This document shows positions 1-9,444 of a stretch of 64,000 bases of DNA, piece after piece. The first letter of the stretch is position 1. Each line of letters starts with the position of its first letter. The DNA lies in the NCBI RefSeq assembly GCF_914271485.1, contig NZ_CAJZAG010000004.1, positions 310,001 to 374,000 of the forward strand. The letters are read 5' to 3'. The notes under the pieces were generated by a model. That model saw only the letters and a list, made by a program, of their open reading frames with translations. It made no database searches and had not been told where the DNA came from. The translations under genes were made by a program, and so were the position numbers. The stretch is from Cupriavidus pampae (GTDB lineage: Bacteria; Pseudomonadota; Gammaproteobacteria; Burkholderiales; Burkholderiaceae).

Positions 1-930
1 CCGTTGATTCTCGCTGAGCACGAACTTGCTGAAGGCATCGGGCGAGAGCCGCATGGCATCGGCACCCTGCTGCGCGAGCTTGCTCTTGACCTCGGCCTTG
101 CCGAGCGCGGTGACGACGGCGCCGTTGAGCTTGGCCAGCACGTCCTTCGGCACACCCTTGGCCGCGAACAGGCCAAACCATGCGCCGGTCTCCACGCCGG
201 ACACGCCGGCCTCGGCCATGGTCGGTACATCGGGCAGCGTGCCAGTGCGCTGCTTCGAGGCCACGGCCAGCACGCGCAGGGTACCGCCGCGGATGTGGGA
301 GATCACCGACGGCAGTGTCGCGAACATGAACTGCACGCGTCCGGCCAGCAGATCGTTGAGCGCATCCGCGCCCTTGTACGGCACGTGCGTGGTCTGCACG
401 CCGGCGCGCTCGTTGAACAGCACGCCGGACAAATGCGCGGCCGTGCCGACGCCAGTGGAGCTGAAGTTCAGCGTGTTCGGATGCGCCTTCGCGTAGGCGA
501 CCAGTTCCTTCACCGATTTGACCGGCAGCGAAGTCGGTACCACCAGCACGTTGGGCACATCGGCCATCGGCGCCACCGGCGTGAGTTCGGTCAGCGGATT
601 GACCTTGAGCTTGCTATACAGCGAGGGATTGATGGCGATCGGACCGACCGACGTGGCCAGCAGCGTGTAGCCATCCGGCTCGGTGCGGCTGACGATTTCC
701 GTGCCGATGTTGCCGCCCGCGCCGGGGCGATTCTCGACCACCACGCTCTGGCCGAGCGTCAGCGACATTTCGGCGGCGACCTCGCGCGCGAGGATGTCGG
801 TGGTGCCGCCCGCGGTGAACGCGACGACCATGCGAATGGGTTTGGTGGGGAAGCTGCCTTGTGCGAGGGCCGCCGTTGCGGCGCAGCAAAGCAGCGTGCC
901 AACGGCGACGCGCCGTATGATCGTATGCAT
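1..930 (-). CDS. Bug-family tripartite tricarboxylate transporter receptor (3' end cut by window edge)
   Basis: Periplasmic solute-binding protein of the Bug/TctC family, which captures carboxylates for TctAB-type secondary carriers. The first codon is ATG at 930, with GGAGA just upstream. Residues 1 to about 23 (MHTIIRRVAVGTLLCCAATA) form a Sec signal peptide, and the mature part begins near SFPTKPIRMVV. Family hallmarks are AFTAGGTTDILAR, ENRPGAGGNIGTE, EPDGYTLL and THVPYKGADALNDLL. The reading frame is open to base 1 (310 codons), so only about 10-20 C-terminal residues are missing. It lies downstream of, and co-directional with, a LysR gene 168 bp away. It is strikingly similar to the receptor at 16033-17004. 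The ligand cannot be read from the sequence. Confidence 0.93.
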   Translation of the reverse strand, partial: MHTIIRRVAVGTLLCCAATAALAQGSFPTKPIRMVVAFTAGGTTDILAREVAAEMSLTLGQSVVVENRPGAGGNIGTEIVSRTEPDGYTLLATSVGPIAINPSLYSKLKVNPLTELTPVAPMADVPNVLVVPTSLPVKSVKELVAYAKAHPNTLNFSSTGVGTAAHLSGVLFNERAGVQTTHVPYKGADALNDLLAGRVQFMFATLPSVISHIRGGTLRVLAVASKQRTGTLPDVPTMAEAGVSGVETGAWFGLFAAKGVPKDVLAKLNGAVVTALGKAEVKSKLAQQGADAMRLSPDAFSKFVLSENQR

Positions 931-942
931 GAGGTTGTCTCC

Positions 943-969
943 GATGTTCGAAATTTTCTAATGAACATC
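943..969. promoter_or_regulatory. Inverted repeat GATGTTC-N13-GAACATC upstream of the first Bug gene
   Basis: Perfect 7-bp arms lie at 943-949 and 963-969, 13-40 bp upstream of the Bug start at 930. The half-site layout suits a dimeric regulator, possibly the neighbouring LysR, or a leader hairpin near the ribosome-binding site. No function is proven. Confidence 0.35.
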
Positions 970-1098
970 ATAAGGAGACATGCGGCCTCAGCTATGAAAA
1001 AAGAGAAACGCTGCGTTCATGGTGTCGTCGCGTGCAATGTATCCAACAAGGCGGCAAACTGATGCGGGTAATCCCGCGGTCTCTCGCTGTGCATGCCC

Positions 1099-2010
1099 TC
1101 AGCGCGGACGCTGGAAATGCTGCTCCATCGCGGCGCAGTGCGCGAGGTACTCGAGCAATTGCGCGGTGGCCCCGGGCAGGCTGTCGCGATCGCGCACGCA
1201 TACGTGGAACTCGCGCACGGCCCATTCGTCGTTGAGCGTCAGCAGCGACAGCCCCATCATCTGCAGATAGTTCTTGGCGATCCCCTCGGGCACCACCGCG
1301 ATACCAAGGCCTTCGCGCACCATGCGGCAACGCGCCTCGAAGTTCGAGACCTGTGTCTTGATCGTGAGCGGGCGCGAGATCGTGCCCGACACCAGCGTCA
1401 GGAACTGATCGAACGTATGGCGCGGGAAATAGCCGAGAAAATCGTAGTCGAGCGCCTCTTCCAGCCGCAGCGAGCCTTTGGCCTCGAGCGGATGGCCGCG
1501 CGGCACCACCAGGCCCACGCGATCCTTGCGATAGGGCAGCGAATACACACCGGGGCTCGGGCTGCGCGCATGATAGATGCCGATATCGGCGTCTCCGTTG
1601 GACACCATGCGTGGGATATCGAAGCTGAACGCTTCCATCAGGTCGATGCGCGCCTCAGGTACCCGCTTGAGAAAGCCGCTGATATCGGTGGGCAGGAATT
1701 GCAGCACGGTAGAGCGGTTCGACGCCAACCGAATCTTGGCCGTGCCGTCGGTGGAAAAGCTCGTGAGCGCGTCCTGGGCCAGCTGTACGCTGCGCACGAT
1801 GGCCTTGGCGCGTTGGTAGAGCATCGCGCCGGCGGGCGTGGGTTCCACGCCGCGGCCGTGGCGGCGCAGCAGGGCGGTGCCGGCGCGGCGTTCGAGCTCG
1901 GCAATGCGCTTGCTGGCTGCGGACGTCACGAGGTTCTCGCGTTCGGCCGCGCGCGAGAGGCTTTTCTCCTCGACGGCGGCAATCAGGATCAGGAGCGAGG
2001 GAATGTCCAT
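1099..2010 (-). CDS. LysR-family transcriptional regulator
   Basis: 303-residue LysR-type regulator. The start at 2010 (MDIPSLLILIAAVEEKS) places the winged helix-turn-helix at the extreme N terminus, as the family requires. A longer frame to 2103 only adds unconserved residues. The DNA-binding helix is around residues 17-36 (SLSRAAERENLVTSAASKRI). A LysR_substrate effector domain follows from about residue 90, including the GLGIAVVPEG motif. It is divergent from the MmgE/PrpD and acyl-CoA synthetase genes and upstream of the Bug gene at 1-930, so it probably controls one or both. The inducer is unknown. Confidence 0.92.
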   Translation of the reverse strand: MDIPSLLILIAAVEEKSLSRAAERENLVTSAASKRIAELERRAGTALLRRHGRGVEPTPAGAMLYQRAKAIVRSVQLAQDALTSFSTDGTAKIRLASNRSTVLQFLPTDISGFLKRVPEARIDLMEAFSFDIPRMVSNGDADIGIYHARSPSPGVYSLPYRKDRVGLVVPRGHPLEAKGSLRLEEALDYDFLGYFPRHTFDQFLTLVSGTISRPLTIKTQVSNFEARCRMVREGLGIAVVPEGIAKNYLQMMGLSLLTLNDEWAVREFHVCVRDRDSLPGATAQLLEYLAHCAAMEQHFQRPR

Positions 2011-2091
2011 GGGGGAGAGCGACAGTAACGGTGGCAGCGTGCGCAGTATGCACCTTGTGGCCGAACTGATGGAATCCCGCGGAATCTCGCG

Positions 2092-2114
2092 AGCTTTCTC
2101 CAAAAGTCAAAGCT
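2092..2114. promoter_or_regulatory. LysR-type palindrome AGCTTT-N11-AAAGCT
   Basis: Perfect 6-bp arms separated by 11 bp in the 188-bp divergent region between the LysR start (2010) and the MmgE/PrpD start (2199). The dyad size and placement match LysR T-N11-A binding sites. It probably serves regulation of the divergent genes and autoregulation; this is inferred from position and symmetry only. Confidence 0.45.
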
Positions 2115-2198
2115 GGCCCGTGCGGCGTGCCTAACATGGGAAGCATTCCAGCTAGCCGACGGGCGCCGCAGACGCCCGCACCACGAGGAGCACCACCC

Positions 2199-3554
2199 AT
2201 GATCATCGAAGATTTTGCCGCTTATGTTGGACGCGAAGCGTCGTCGCGATTGCCGGATGCCGCACTGCATCATGCGCGCCGCGCGGTCGTCGACTGGTTC
2301 GCCGCGCTGTTGGCCGGCGTGCAGATCGCGCCGGGTCAGCAATTGGTGGCCGCGCATCGCGAAGAACTCGGCGTGGGCCGCTCGACCATCATCGGTCACG
2401 GCACGCATGCGTTTCCCGCGCTGGCGGCATGGATCAACGGCAGCACCTCGCATGCGGCCGAGTTCGACGACATCTTCCGCGACGCGGTGTATCACCCGGG
2501 CTGCCCGACCATCGCGGCGGCTCTGGCGTTGGCCGAACAGGTGGATGCGACCGGCACCGACTTTCTGCGCGCGGTGATCGCGGGCTATGAAGTGTCGACG
2601 CGCATCGGCGCCGCGATTCAACCCGCGCACTATCGCTTCTTCCACACCACCGGCACGGTCGGCTGCTTCGGCGCGGCCGCGGCCGGCGCATTGCTGGTGG
2701 CGCCCGGCAATGCGCGCGTGGCAGCCGACGCGATGGCCACGGCGGCAACGTTCGCCTCGGGGCTGCAACAGGCGTTCCGCTCCGATGCCATGACCAAGGC
2801 GCTGCATGCCGGCCATGCCGCGCAAGTGGGCGTGCAGGCCGCGCAGGCCGCCGCGCATGGCGTCAACGGTGTGTACAACATCCTCGAGGGCGATGCCGGC
2901 TTCGGCGCCGCGCTGTGTGGCAAGCCGGACTGGGATGGCGTGACGCAAGGGCTTGGCACCGACTACAACGTGACGCGCATCACGCAGAAGAATCACGGTT
3001 GCTGCGGGCATACGTTTGCCGCGATCGATGCGGCCCAGCAATTGGTGCGCGACCACGCGCTCGATCCCGCCCGCATCGCGGCGGTGCGCGTGGCCACGTA
3101 TCAGGTGGCCCTCGACGTTACCGGCAATTTCAACCCTACCACCGCGTTCGAGGCGCGCTTCAGCCTGCCTTACGTGGTGGCGCACGGCATCCTGCGTGGT
3201 GCAGTGCGGCTCGATGCGTTCCAGCCCGAGCGCATGGTCGACGCGCAGATTCGTCAGTTGATGACGAAGGTCTCGCTGACGGCCGATGCGGAGCTGACCG
3301 CCGCGTTTCCGCGTCAGCGCGCCGCGCGCGTGGAGATCGAGATGGTCGACGGCGCGTGTCACACGTACTTCGCACCGTATCGCAAGGGCGATCCCGAAGC
3401 GCCGCTCGACGACGCGACGCTGGCTGACAAGTTCATGGAGTTGAGCGCGCCGGTGCTTGGCGCCGGTCCGGCCGCACGGCTGCTCGATGCGTTGTGGCAG
3501 CTCGACGACCGTCCCGTGCGCGCGCTCGGGCTGTCCGCCCTGAAAGCCGGCTGA
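2199..3554 (+). CDS. MmgE/PrpD family protein
   Basis: 451-residue MmgE/PrpD fold protein. Characterised relatives include 2-methylcitrate dehydratase (PrpD), cis-aconitate decarboxylase and iminodisuccinate epimerase, so the chemistry is likely removal or rearrangement of groups on a di- or tricarboxylate. The start at 2199 (MIIEDFAAYVG) has GAGGAG at 2185-2190. Family features are the N-terminal all-helical domain with GSTSHAAEFDD and DAVYHPGCPTIAAALALAE, then KNHGCCGHTFAAIDA in the lid domain. It is followed by the acyl-CoA synthetase 105 bp downstream. Pairing with an ADP-forming ligase suggests degradation of an organic acid through a CoA thioester, but the exact substrate is not evident. 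Confidence 0.92.
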   Translation: MIIEDFAAYVGREASSRLPDAALHHARRAVVDWFAALLAGVQIAPGQQLVAAHREELGVGRSTIIGHGTHAFPALAAWINGSTSHAAEFDDIFRDAVYHPGCPTIAAALALAEQVDATGTDFLRAVIAGYEVSTRIGAAIQPAHYRFFHTTGTVGCFGAAAAGALLVAPGNARVAADAMATAATFASGLQQAFRSDAMTKALHAGHAAQVGVQAAQAAAHGVNGVYNILEGDAGFGAALCGKPDWDGVTQGLGTDYNVTRITQKNHGCCGHTFAAIDAAQQLVRDHALDPARIAAVRVATYQVALDVTGNFNPTTAFEARFSLPYVVAHGILRGAVRLDAFQPERMVDAQIRQLMTKVSLTADAELTAAFPRQRAARVEIEMVDGACHTYFAPYRKGDPEAPLDDATLADKFMELSAPVLGAGPAARLLDALWQLDDRPVRALGLSALKAG

Positions 3555-3659
3555 GCGCTCTCCCTCACGCCTGCTCCCCTCCACCCTGCACCCATCTTCC
3601 TTCGGGAGAGGGGCGGGGTTGAGGGCAACTCACGCCCGCACTCCGAACACCATTTCTTC

Positions 3660-5771
3660 ATGACCAAGACGACTCCTTACGCCACCGGCGCCGCGCTAGC
3701 CCAAGCCCTGTTCACGCCCCAGCGCATTGCGCTGGTCGGTGCCTCCGCCGATGAGAGCAAGAACACCGCGCGCCCGCTGCGCTTTATGCGCAAGCATGGC
3801 TATCAGGGCACGATTTATCCGATCAATGCAGGTCGCGCGGAGGTCATGGGCCTACAGGCCTATCCGCGCGTTGCTGACCTTCCCGAGACCATCGACCACG
3901 CGTTCGTGATGGTGCCCGGACGCCAGGTGCCTGAAGTGCTCGAGCAGTGCGCCGAGCGCGGGGCAAGCGTGGTGACGGTGTTCTCGGATGGTTTTGCCGA
4001 GCTCGGTGGCGACGGCGTGGCCGCGCAGGCCGCATTGGCGGCACGCGCGCGCGAGCTTGGCGTGCGCCTGCTCGGGCCGAACAGCATCGGCGTGGTCGAT
4101 GTGCACAGCGGCGCGATTCTTTCGGTCAATGCTGTGCTCGAGATGGATTCCCTGCGCGCCGGGGGCATCAGCGTGGTGTCGCAGAGCGGCTCGATGCTCG
4201 GCGCGTTGCTGTCGCGCGGCGCCGCGCGTGGGCTCGGTTTTGCCAAGCTGGTGTCGGTGGGCAATGAGAGCGATATCGGCGTGGGCGAGCTCGTCGATGT
4301 GCTGGTGGACGACGCGGCCACGGAAGTCATCCTGCTGTTTCTCGAAACCATTCGCGATGCTGCCGTGCTGGGTCCCGCGCTGCGTCGTGCGCGGGCCGCG
4401 GGCAAGCCGGTGCTGGTCTACAAGCTGGGCCGTTCGGCGCAGGGCGAAGCATTGGCGCAATCGCATACGGGTGCGCTGGCGGGCAACGACGCCGCCGTTG
4501 ATGCATTCCTGCGCAAGCATGGCGCGATGCGCGTGGAGTTTCTGGAGGCGCTGTTCGAACTGGCGCCACTGGCGCGCCGTTATGCAAAGACGGTGCCCGT
4601 GCTCGACCGCCATCCGCGCATTGCGGTGGTCACGACCACTGGCGGCGGTGCCGCGACCGTGGTCGATCGGCTCGGTCTGGCCAATGTGGATGCCGTGGCG
4701 CCGCCCGATGCGTTTATCGCGCAGATGGCCGCGCGCGACGTCAAGATTCGCCAGACCCCGATCATCGACCTCACGCTGGCGGCGACCAGCGCGCAATACC
4801 AGGATCTGGTCGAGCAGATCCTCGAGAGCGACTGGTGCGATGCGGTGCTGTGCGTGGCGGGTTCGTCCGCGCAGTTCCATCCACAATTGGCGGTGCGTCC
4901 GATCGTAGAGGCGTCGGCGGTGTCGCATCGCACTGGCAAGCCGTTGCTGGCGTTTCTCGCGCCGGAGGCCACGCAGTCGCTCGATCTGCTGCAGGCCGCG
5001 GGCGTGCCGGCGTTCCGCACACCCGAGAGCTGCGCCGATGCGCTGGCATGTCTGTTCCGCGCGGCGCGGTCACGCGATGCCGTGACGGCCACGCCCGCAC
5101 CGATCGTGTGGCCGCGGGGGTTGCCGACCACCGGTGATTTGTCCGAGTTCGAGGCCGCGAAGGTGTTTGCGGCGGCAGGCGTGCCGATCGCACCGATGGC
5201 GCTCGTCAGCGAGACCTCGCTCGCGCATGCGGTGCCGTATCCGGTGGTGGCCAAGATCTGCTCGCGCGACATTCTGCACAAGACCGAGGTCGGCGGCGTG
5301 AAGGTCGGCGTGCGCGACAACGCCGAGCTCGAGAGCGCGGCGGACCAGCTGTTCGCCAACGTACGCGGCGCGGTGCCCGAGGCGCGCATCGACGGCATTC
5401 TCGTGCAGCGCATGGAGAGCCGGCTGCTGGAGTTGATGCTCGGCTACCGCAACGATCCGCTGGTTGGCCCGATCGTGATGTTGAGTGCCGGCGGCGTGAC
5501 CGCGGAGCTGCATCGCGACGTGAGCCTGCGTCCCGCGCCGGTCACGCTGGCCGAAGCCCACGAGATGATCGGCGAGGTCCGCTCGACCCAGTTGATCCGC
5601 GGCTTCCGCGGACTGCCGCGTGGCGATGTGGATGCACTGGCGCGAACCATCGTGGCGTTCTCCAACCTCTCGGCGGTCACGGAGGTGACAATCGCCGAAG
5701 CGGAAGTGAATCCGCTGTTCGTGCGCGAGGACGGTGTGGTGGGCGTGGACTGTGTGGTGAGGGTGGGCTGA
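3660..5771 (+). CDS. Acetate--CoA ligase family protein (ADP-forming acyl-CoA synthetase)
   Basis: 703-residue single-chain NDP-forming acyl-CoA synthetase, converting a carboxylic acid, CoA and ATP to an acyl-CoA, ADP and phosphate (or the reverse). The N-terminal CoA-binding Rossmann domain starts at RIALVGASADESKN. A succinyl-CoA ligase-like middle domain follows and carries the phospho-histidine loop QSHTGALAGNDAAVDAF. The C-terminal third is an ATP-grasp domain (VAKICSRDILHKTEVGGVKVG). The length matches alpha-beta fused members of the family. It sits behind the MmgE/PrpD gene and ends 19 bp before the convergent LysR at 5791. Substrate preference cannot be read; a branched or dicarboxylic acid from the PrpD step is a reasonable guess. 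Confidence 0.92.
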   Translation: MTKTTPYATGAALAQALFTPQRIALVGASADESKNTARPLRFMRKHGYQGTIYPINAGRAEVMGLQAYPRVADLPETIDHAFVMVPGRQVPEVLEQCAERGASVVTVFSDGFAELGGDGVAAQAALAARARELGVRLLGPNSIGVVDVHSGAILSVNAVLEMDSLRAGGISVVSQSGSMLGALLSRGAARGLGFAKLVSVGNESDIGVGELVDVLVDDAATEVILLFLETIRDAAVLGPALRRARAAGKPVLVYKLGRSAQGEALAQSHTGALAGNDAAVDAFLRKHGAMRVEFLEALFELAPLARRYAKTVPVLDRHPRIAVVTTTGGGAATVVDRLGLANVDAVAPPDAFIAQMAARDVKIRQTPIIDLTLAATSAQYQDLVEQILESDWCDAVLCVAGSSAQFHPQLAVRPIVEASAVSHRTGKPLLAFLAPEATQSLDLLQAAGVPAFRTPESCADALACLFRAARSRDAVTATPAPIVWPRGLPTTGDLSEFEAAKVFAAAGVPIAPMALVSETSLAHAVPYPVVAKICSRDILHKTEVGGVKVGVRDNAELESAADQLFANVRGAVPEARIDGILVQRMESRLLELMLGYRNDPLVGPIVMLSAGGVTAELHRDVSLRPAPVTLAEAHEMIGEVRSTQLIRGFRGLPRGDVDALARTIVAFSNLSAVTEVTIAEAEVNPLFVREDGVVGVDCVVRVG

Positions 5772-5790
5772 GGCAGCAGCCATCTCGGCG

Positions 5791-6705
5791 TCAAAAGAAC
5801 CCCATAAACCTGCCCATGATCGGCGACAGCATCCCCGCGCGATGCGCCATCAATACGCGGCTGTCCGCGTCGGGGCCGATCAGCGGTAGGTACGTCACGC
5901 CCGGAATGCCGGTGCGCGCATAGATCTCGGGCAGTACCGCCACGCCCGCGCCGCTGGCCACGAGGCCGATGATCGTGGTGGCTTCGCGGGCTTCCTGCAC
6001 CGTGCGGGGCGCAAAGCCCGCGCGGTTGCAGAGCGTGGTCACATGGTCGAACAGACCGCAGCCCAGCCCGCGGGGAAACAGCAGGAAGGACTCGCCCGAC
6101 AGGTCGGCGATATCAATCCCCCCCGCGATTCCCTGCGCGGGTCCCCCCGCATGCCCGGTATCGCGTGCGAGCGGGTGCCACGTTGGCACCACCACCACAA
6201 GGCGGTCGGCCAGCACCTCTCTGACGGCGATCGTGGGCGGCGGCCGGAACTGTGGCGAGGGCCGCAGGAAGCCGACGTCGATCTCCCCTTGTTCGATCTG
6301 CTGCAGTTGCTGGCCCGTGGACATATGCACGAGCTCCAGCATCGCGTTGCGATGCGCTTCGCGAAAGCGCTGGAACGCGCGCGGAAACGCGTCGTGCATC
6401 GGCACCGACGCGGTGAACGCCACGCGGATCTCGCCGGTCTCGCCGCTGGCCACCTGCTTCACCACATCGCGCGCCTCGTCGAGGTTGGCCAGGGCCGCGC
6501 GCGCCTTCTCCAGAAACAGGCTGCCCGCGGCGGTCAGCGAGACTTTATGCCGCGTGCGTTCCAGCAGCGGACTGCCCAACTCGTCCTCTAACGCCTTGAT
6601 TTGAATCGAAAGTGGCGGCTGGCTGACGTGCAGCTTGCGTGCGGCTTCACTAAAGCTGAGCGCCTCGGCGACGGCAACGAAATAACGCAGTTGGCGGAAA
6701 TCCAT
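5791..6705 (-). CDS. LysR-family transcriptional regulator, likely controlling the Bug-galBC operon
   Basis: 304 residues with a textbook LysR N terminus (MDFRQLRYFVAVAEALSFSE, then SQPPLSIQIKALEDELG) and an effector domain with SGAGVAVLPEIYA. It is transcribed away from the Bug-galB-galC operon starting at 6852, with a near-perfect palindrome in the 146 bp between them. In other bacteria, gallate and protocatechuate 4,5-cleavage genes are often governed by LysR regulators that respond to pathway intermediates. By analogy this one may sense a tricarboxylic intermediate, but that is inference. Confidence 0.93.
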   Translation of the reverse strand: MDFRQLRYFVAVAEALSFSEAARKLHVSQPPLSIQIKALEDELGSPLLERTRHKVSLTAAGSLFLEKARAALANLDEARDVVKQVASGETGEIRVAFTASVPMHDAFPRAFQRFREAHRNAMLELVHMSTGQQLQQIEQGEIDVGFLRPSPQFRPPPTIAVREVLADRLVVVVPTWHPLARDTGHAGGPAQGIAGGIDIADLSGESFLLFPRGLGCGLFDHVTTLCNRAGFAPRTVQEAREATTIIGLVASGAGVAVLPEIYARTGIPGVTYLPLIGPDADSRVLMAHRAGMLSPIMGRFMGFF

Positions 6706-6748
6706 GATGGGGGCGGCTTGCAGGCCGGTGAGGGCCGAGCGGTTGGTT

Positions 6749-6771
6749 GGTTATAGCGAATCGCAATAACC
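6749..6771. promoter_or_regulatory. LysR-type operator GGTTATAGCG-AAT-CGCAATAACC
   Basis: A 23-bp dyad with 9 of 10 base pairs matching, midway between the LysR start at 6705 and the Bug start at 6852. Its TTAT...ATAA core fits the LysR T-N11-A pattern. It is the best candidate binding site for the adjacent LysR protein. Confidence 0.5.
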
Positions 6772-6851
6772 AGCACGTCGAAAACATATTAGACACTATC
6801 ACGATCGGTGCCGAGAATGCATGCACAAGCACAACAATGAGGCATCCCATC

Positions 6852-7865
6852 ATGCAACGCAGCAGTTCCCACGCACCTTCGCAAGCCCGCCGCACCATCG
6901 TGGCCGGTCTGATGGCAGGCCTTGCCGCCGCGCTGTCGTTCACCGGCGTGGCCGCACAGGCCCAGGACGCTTACCCCAATCACCCGATTCGCCTGATCGT
7001 GCCTTACGCCGCGGGCGGCGCGGTGGATATCGTGGCCCGTGCCGTGGGCCACAAGATGAGCGAGACGCTCAAGCAGCCGATCATCGTGGACAACCGTCCC
7101 GGCGCAAGCACCAATATCGGGCTCGATATGGCCGCGAAGGCCCCGGCGGATGGCTACACGATCCTGATGGCGTCGAACAGCCTGGCCACCAACGCCGCGC
7201 TGTTCAGCAAGCTGTCGTTCAACCCGGCCACGGACTTTGCGCCGGTGGCGCGCATCGGCGAGGCCTCGCTGGTGATCGTGGTGCCGGGCAAGTCGAAGAT
7301 CCAGTCGCTCAAGGAACTGATCGCGCAGGCCAAGGCACAGCCGGGCAAGCTCGCGTACGCGTCGGCCGGCAACGGTAGCTCGGGCCATCTGGCAGGCGAG
7401 CAGTTCAAGGAAGTGGCCGGCATCGACGTGCTGCACGTACCGTACAAGGGCGGTTCGCCCGCGATTACCGATCTGCTCGGCGAGCGCATCAACTTCATGC
7501 CGATCAACCCGCTTGAAGTGATCACGCATATCAAGGCCGGCACGCTGCGTCCGCTCGCGGTGGCCAGCGGCAAGCGCTCGGCCCAGTTGCCGAACGTGCC
7601 GACCTCGCGCGAGGAAGGCGTGCCGAACTTCAACGCGTCGGTGTGGTGGGGCCTGATCGCGCCGGCCAAGACGCCGGCACCGATCGTCAAGCAGCTGAAC
7701 GCCGCGGCCAATGCGGCGCTGGCCGACGCCGAAGTGCGCAAGCAGCTCGAGCAGCTGGGCGTGACGATCGTGTCCGGTACGCCCGAGGCGTTCGGCCAGT
7801 TCATCCGCAGCGAGACGACGACCTGGGCTGGCGTGATCCGCAAGGCCAACATCACGGCCGACTGA
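6852..7865 (+). CDS. Bug-family tripartite tricarboxylate transporter receptor
   Basis: 337-residue periplasmic receptor. The start at 6852 (MQRSSSHAPSQARRTIVAGL) gives a long, twin-Arg-containing signal peptide that ends near AQAQDAYPNHP; ATG at 6837 is an alternative. Mature motifs are PYAAGGAVDIVAR, DNRPGASTNIG, ADGYTILMASNSL and HVPYKGGSPAITDLL. It is the first gene of a probable operon with galB-like and galC-like genes, so its ligand is probably the substrate or precursor of that pathway, a tricarboxylate or pyrone dicarboxylate. No TctAB membrane genes are adjacent. Confidence 0.93.
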   Translation: MQRSSSHAPSQARRTIVAGLMAGLAAALSFTGVAAQAQDAYPNHPIRLIVPYAAGGAVDIVARAVGHKMSETLKQPIIVDNRPGASTNIGLDMAAKAPADGYTILMASNSLATNAALFSKLSFNPATDFAPVARIGEASLVIVVPGKSKIQSLKELIAQAKAQPGKLAYASAGNGSSGHLAGEQFKEVAGIDVLHVPYKGGSPAITDLLGERINFMPINPLEVITHIKAGTLRPLAVASGKRSAQLPNVPTSREEGVPNFNASVWWGLIAPAKTPAPIVKQLNAAANAALADAEVRKQLEQLGVTIVSGTPEAFGQFIRSETTTWAGVIRKANITAD

Positions 7866-7943
7866 TTATCCGCCGAGCGTCATGCGCGCGCGTTGGCTGG
7901 TGCCAGGCGCGCGTCCCTTATCCGTACCCAATCCGTTCCGAGC

Positions 7944-8672
7944 ATGTCCAAGATCCAAGCCAAGCCTTCCATCCTTGTTGTGAGCGCACACGCGGCAGAC
8001 TTTGTCTGGCGCGCGGGTGGCGCCGTGGCGCTGTATGCCGAGCGTGGTTATCACGTGCGCATTGTTTGCCTGTCGTTTGGCGAGCGCGGTGAGTCCGCCA
8101 AGATGTGGCGCCAGACCGGTATGACGATGGATCGCGTCAAGGCTGCACGTCGCGAGGAAGCGGAGCGCGCGGCCACGATCCTCGGCGGCACGCTCGAGTG
8201 CTTCGACCTCGGCGACTATCCGATGCGGGTTCCCGATGAAGCGCTGCTGCGGCTGGCGGATATCTATCGCGAGTTGCGCCCGGAATTCGTGTTGAGCCAT
8301 TCGCGCGAAGACATCTACAACTTCGATCACCCGCTGGCGACGCATGTAGCGCAGGAAGCGCGGGTCATTGCGCAGGCACATGGCTACAAGCCCGAAGTGC
8401 CGGTGATCGGCGCGCCGCCAGTGTTTCTGTTCGAGCCGCATCAGCCCGAGCAGTGCAACTGGAAGCCCGATGTGCTGCTGGATATCTCGTCGGTATGGGA
8501 GAAGAAGCAGCGCGCGTTCACGACAATGGCCGCGCAGGAGCATCTGTGGGAGTACTACACGCGGGTCGCACTGCAGCGTGGGGCGCAGGCCACGCGCAAC
8601 TCCGATCGCAAGATCCAGTATGGCGAAGGCTATGCCCGCGTGTTTCCGATGGTTAGCGAGGTGCTGGCATGA
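7944..8672 (+). CDS. galB: PIG-L family hydrolase, GalB-like 4-oxalomesaconate hydratase
   Basis: 242-residue protein of the LmbE/PIG-L zinc fold. Most family members are N-acetylglucosaminyl deacetylases with an AHPDDE-type motif. Here the first motif reads [13 protein letters not shown], which keeps the zinc-binding His and Asp but replaces the Glu. I recognise this signature from GalB of Pseudomonas putida, a PIG-L protein that hydrates 4-oxalomesaconate to 4-carboxy-4-hydroxy-2-oxoadipate in gallate breakdown. [14 protein letters not shown] and [17 protein letters not shown] (with the further metal His) agree. Its stop overlaps the galC-like start by 4 bp, so the next pathway enzyme is translationally coupled. 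The start at 7944 is chosen because conservation begins there; no strong ribosome-binding site is visible. Confidence 0.85.
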   Translation: MSKIQAKPSILVVSAHAADFVWRAGGAVALYAERGYHVRIVCLSFGERGESAKMWRQTGMTMDRVKAARREEAERAATILGGTLECFDLGDYPMRVPDEALLRLADIYRELRPEFVLSHSREDIYNFDHPLATHVAQEARVIAQAHGYKPEVPVIGAPPVFLFEPHQPEQCNWKPDVLLDISSVWEKKQRAFTTMAAQEHLWEYYTRVALQRGAQATRNSDRKIQYGEGYARVFPMVSEVLA

Positions 8673-9382
8673 AGACGATTGCCTATCGCAATATCCTGCG
8701 TGCCGAGGCGCGTCATATCGAAGTGCTGGGTGCGGCTGGCGTGGCCACCGTGCACGAGGCGCAGCGTCGTACCGGTTTGATGAAGCCGTATATGCGACCG
8801 ATTCAATCGGGTGTGGCGATCGCGGGCAGCGCGGTGACCGCGCTGATGCATCCCGGCGACAACTGGATGATTCACGTCGCGGTAGAGATGATTCAGCCGG
8901 GCGACGTGCTCGTGGTGGCGCTGACCAGCGACTGCACGGACGGCTTTTTTGGTGACCTGCTGGCGACGTCGCTGAAGGCGCGCGGCGCGCGCGGGCTGAT
9001 CATCGAGGGTGGGGTGCGCGATGTGTCGGTGCTGAACCAGATGGGCTTCCCGGTGTGGTCGCGTGCGATCTCCGCGCAGGGTGCGGTCAAGGAGACCGTG
9101 GGTGCGGTCAACGTGCCAGTGGTTTGCGCGGGCGCGAACGTGCGGCCGGGCGATGTGATCGTGGCGGACGACGACGGTGTGGTGGTGGTGGCGCGGCCGG
9201 CGGCGGAAGATATCGCGAAGAAGGCGGCGGCACGCGAGGCGCTGGAGGCATCGAAGCGCGACATGCTGGCCTCCGGAGTACTGGGCCTGGATATGTACGA
9301 CATGCGCCCGGCGCTGGCCGCGAAGGGCCTGGTTTATTCGGACCACACGGTGGATTGGTACAGCGGCGCTGACGAAGCCTGA
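8669..9382 (+). CDS. galC: GalC/LigK-like 4-carboxy-4-hydroxy-2-oxoadipate aldolase (RraA fold)
   Basis: 237 residues of the HMG/CHA aldolase branch of the RraA-like superfamily. These enzymes split 4-carboxy-4-hydroxy-2-oxoadipate into pyruvate and oxaloacetate and often decarboxylate oxaloacetate. Diagnostic segments are [19 protein letters not shown] and IEGGVRDVS, the latter holding the catalytic Arg-Asp pair that also helps bind the divalent metal. [14 protein letters not shown] follows. It starts with ATG overlapping the galB-like stop (ATGA). Having hydratase and aldolase together strongly supports the last two steps of the 4,5-cleavage pathway. No ring-cleavage dioxygenase or GalD isomerase is in the window. 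Confidence 0.88.
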   Translation: MKTIAYRNILRAEARHIEVLGAAGVATVHEAQRRTGLMKPYMRPIQSGVAIAGSAVTALMHPGDNWMIHVAVEMIQPGDVLVVALTSDCTDGFFGDLLATSLKARGARGLIIEGGVRDVSVLNQMGFPVWSRAISAQGAVKETVGAVNVPVVCAGANVRPGDVIVADDDGVVVVARPAAEDIAKKAAAREALEASKRDMLASGVLGLDMYDMRPALAAKGLVYSDHTVDWYSGADEA

Positions 9383-9444
9383 GGTGGCCTCTCCCCCGGT
9401 GCCCCCTGCCTGATCTGGTATAAGGTGGCGCACAGGGGAGAGAC

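Noticed and set aside
1989..3584. 531-codon minus-strand frame across the MmgE/PrpD gene
   Set aside because: Rich in Arg and His with no recognisable domain, and antisense to a clearly conserved protein; a high-GC shadow frame.
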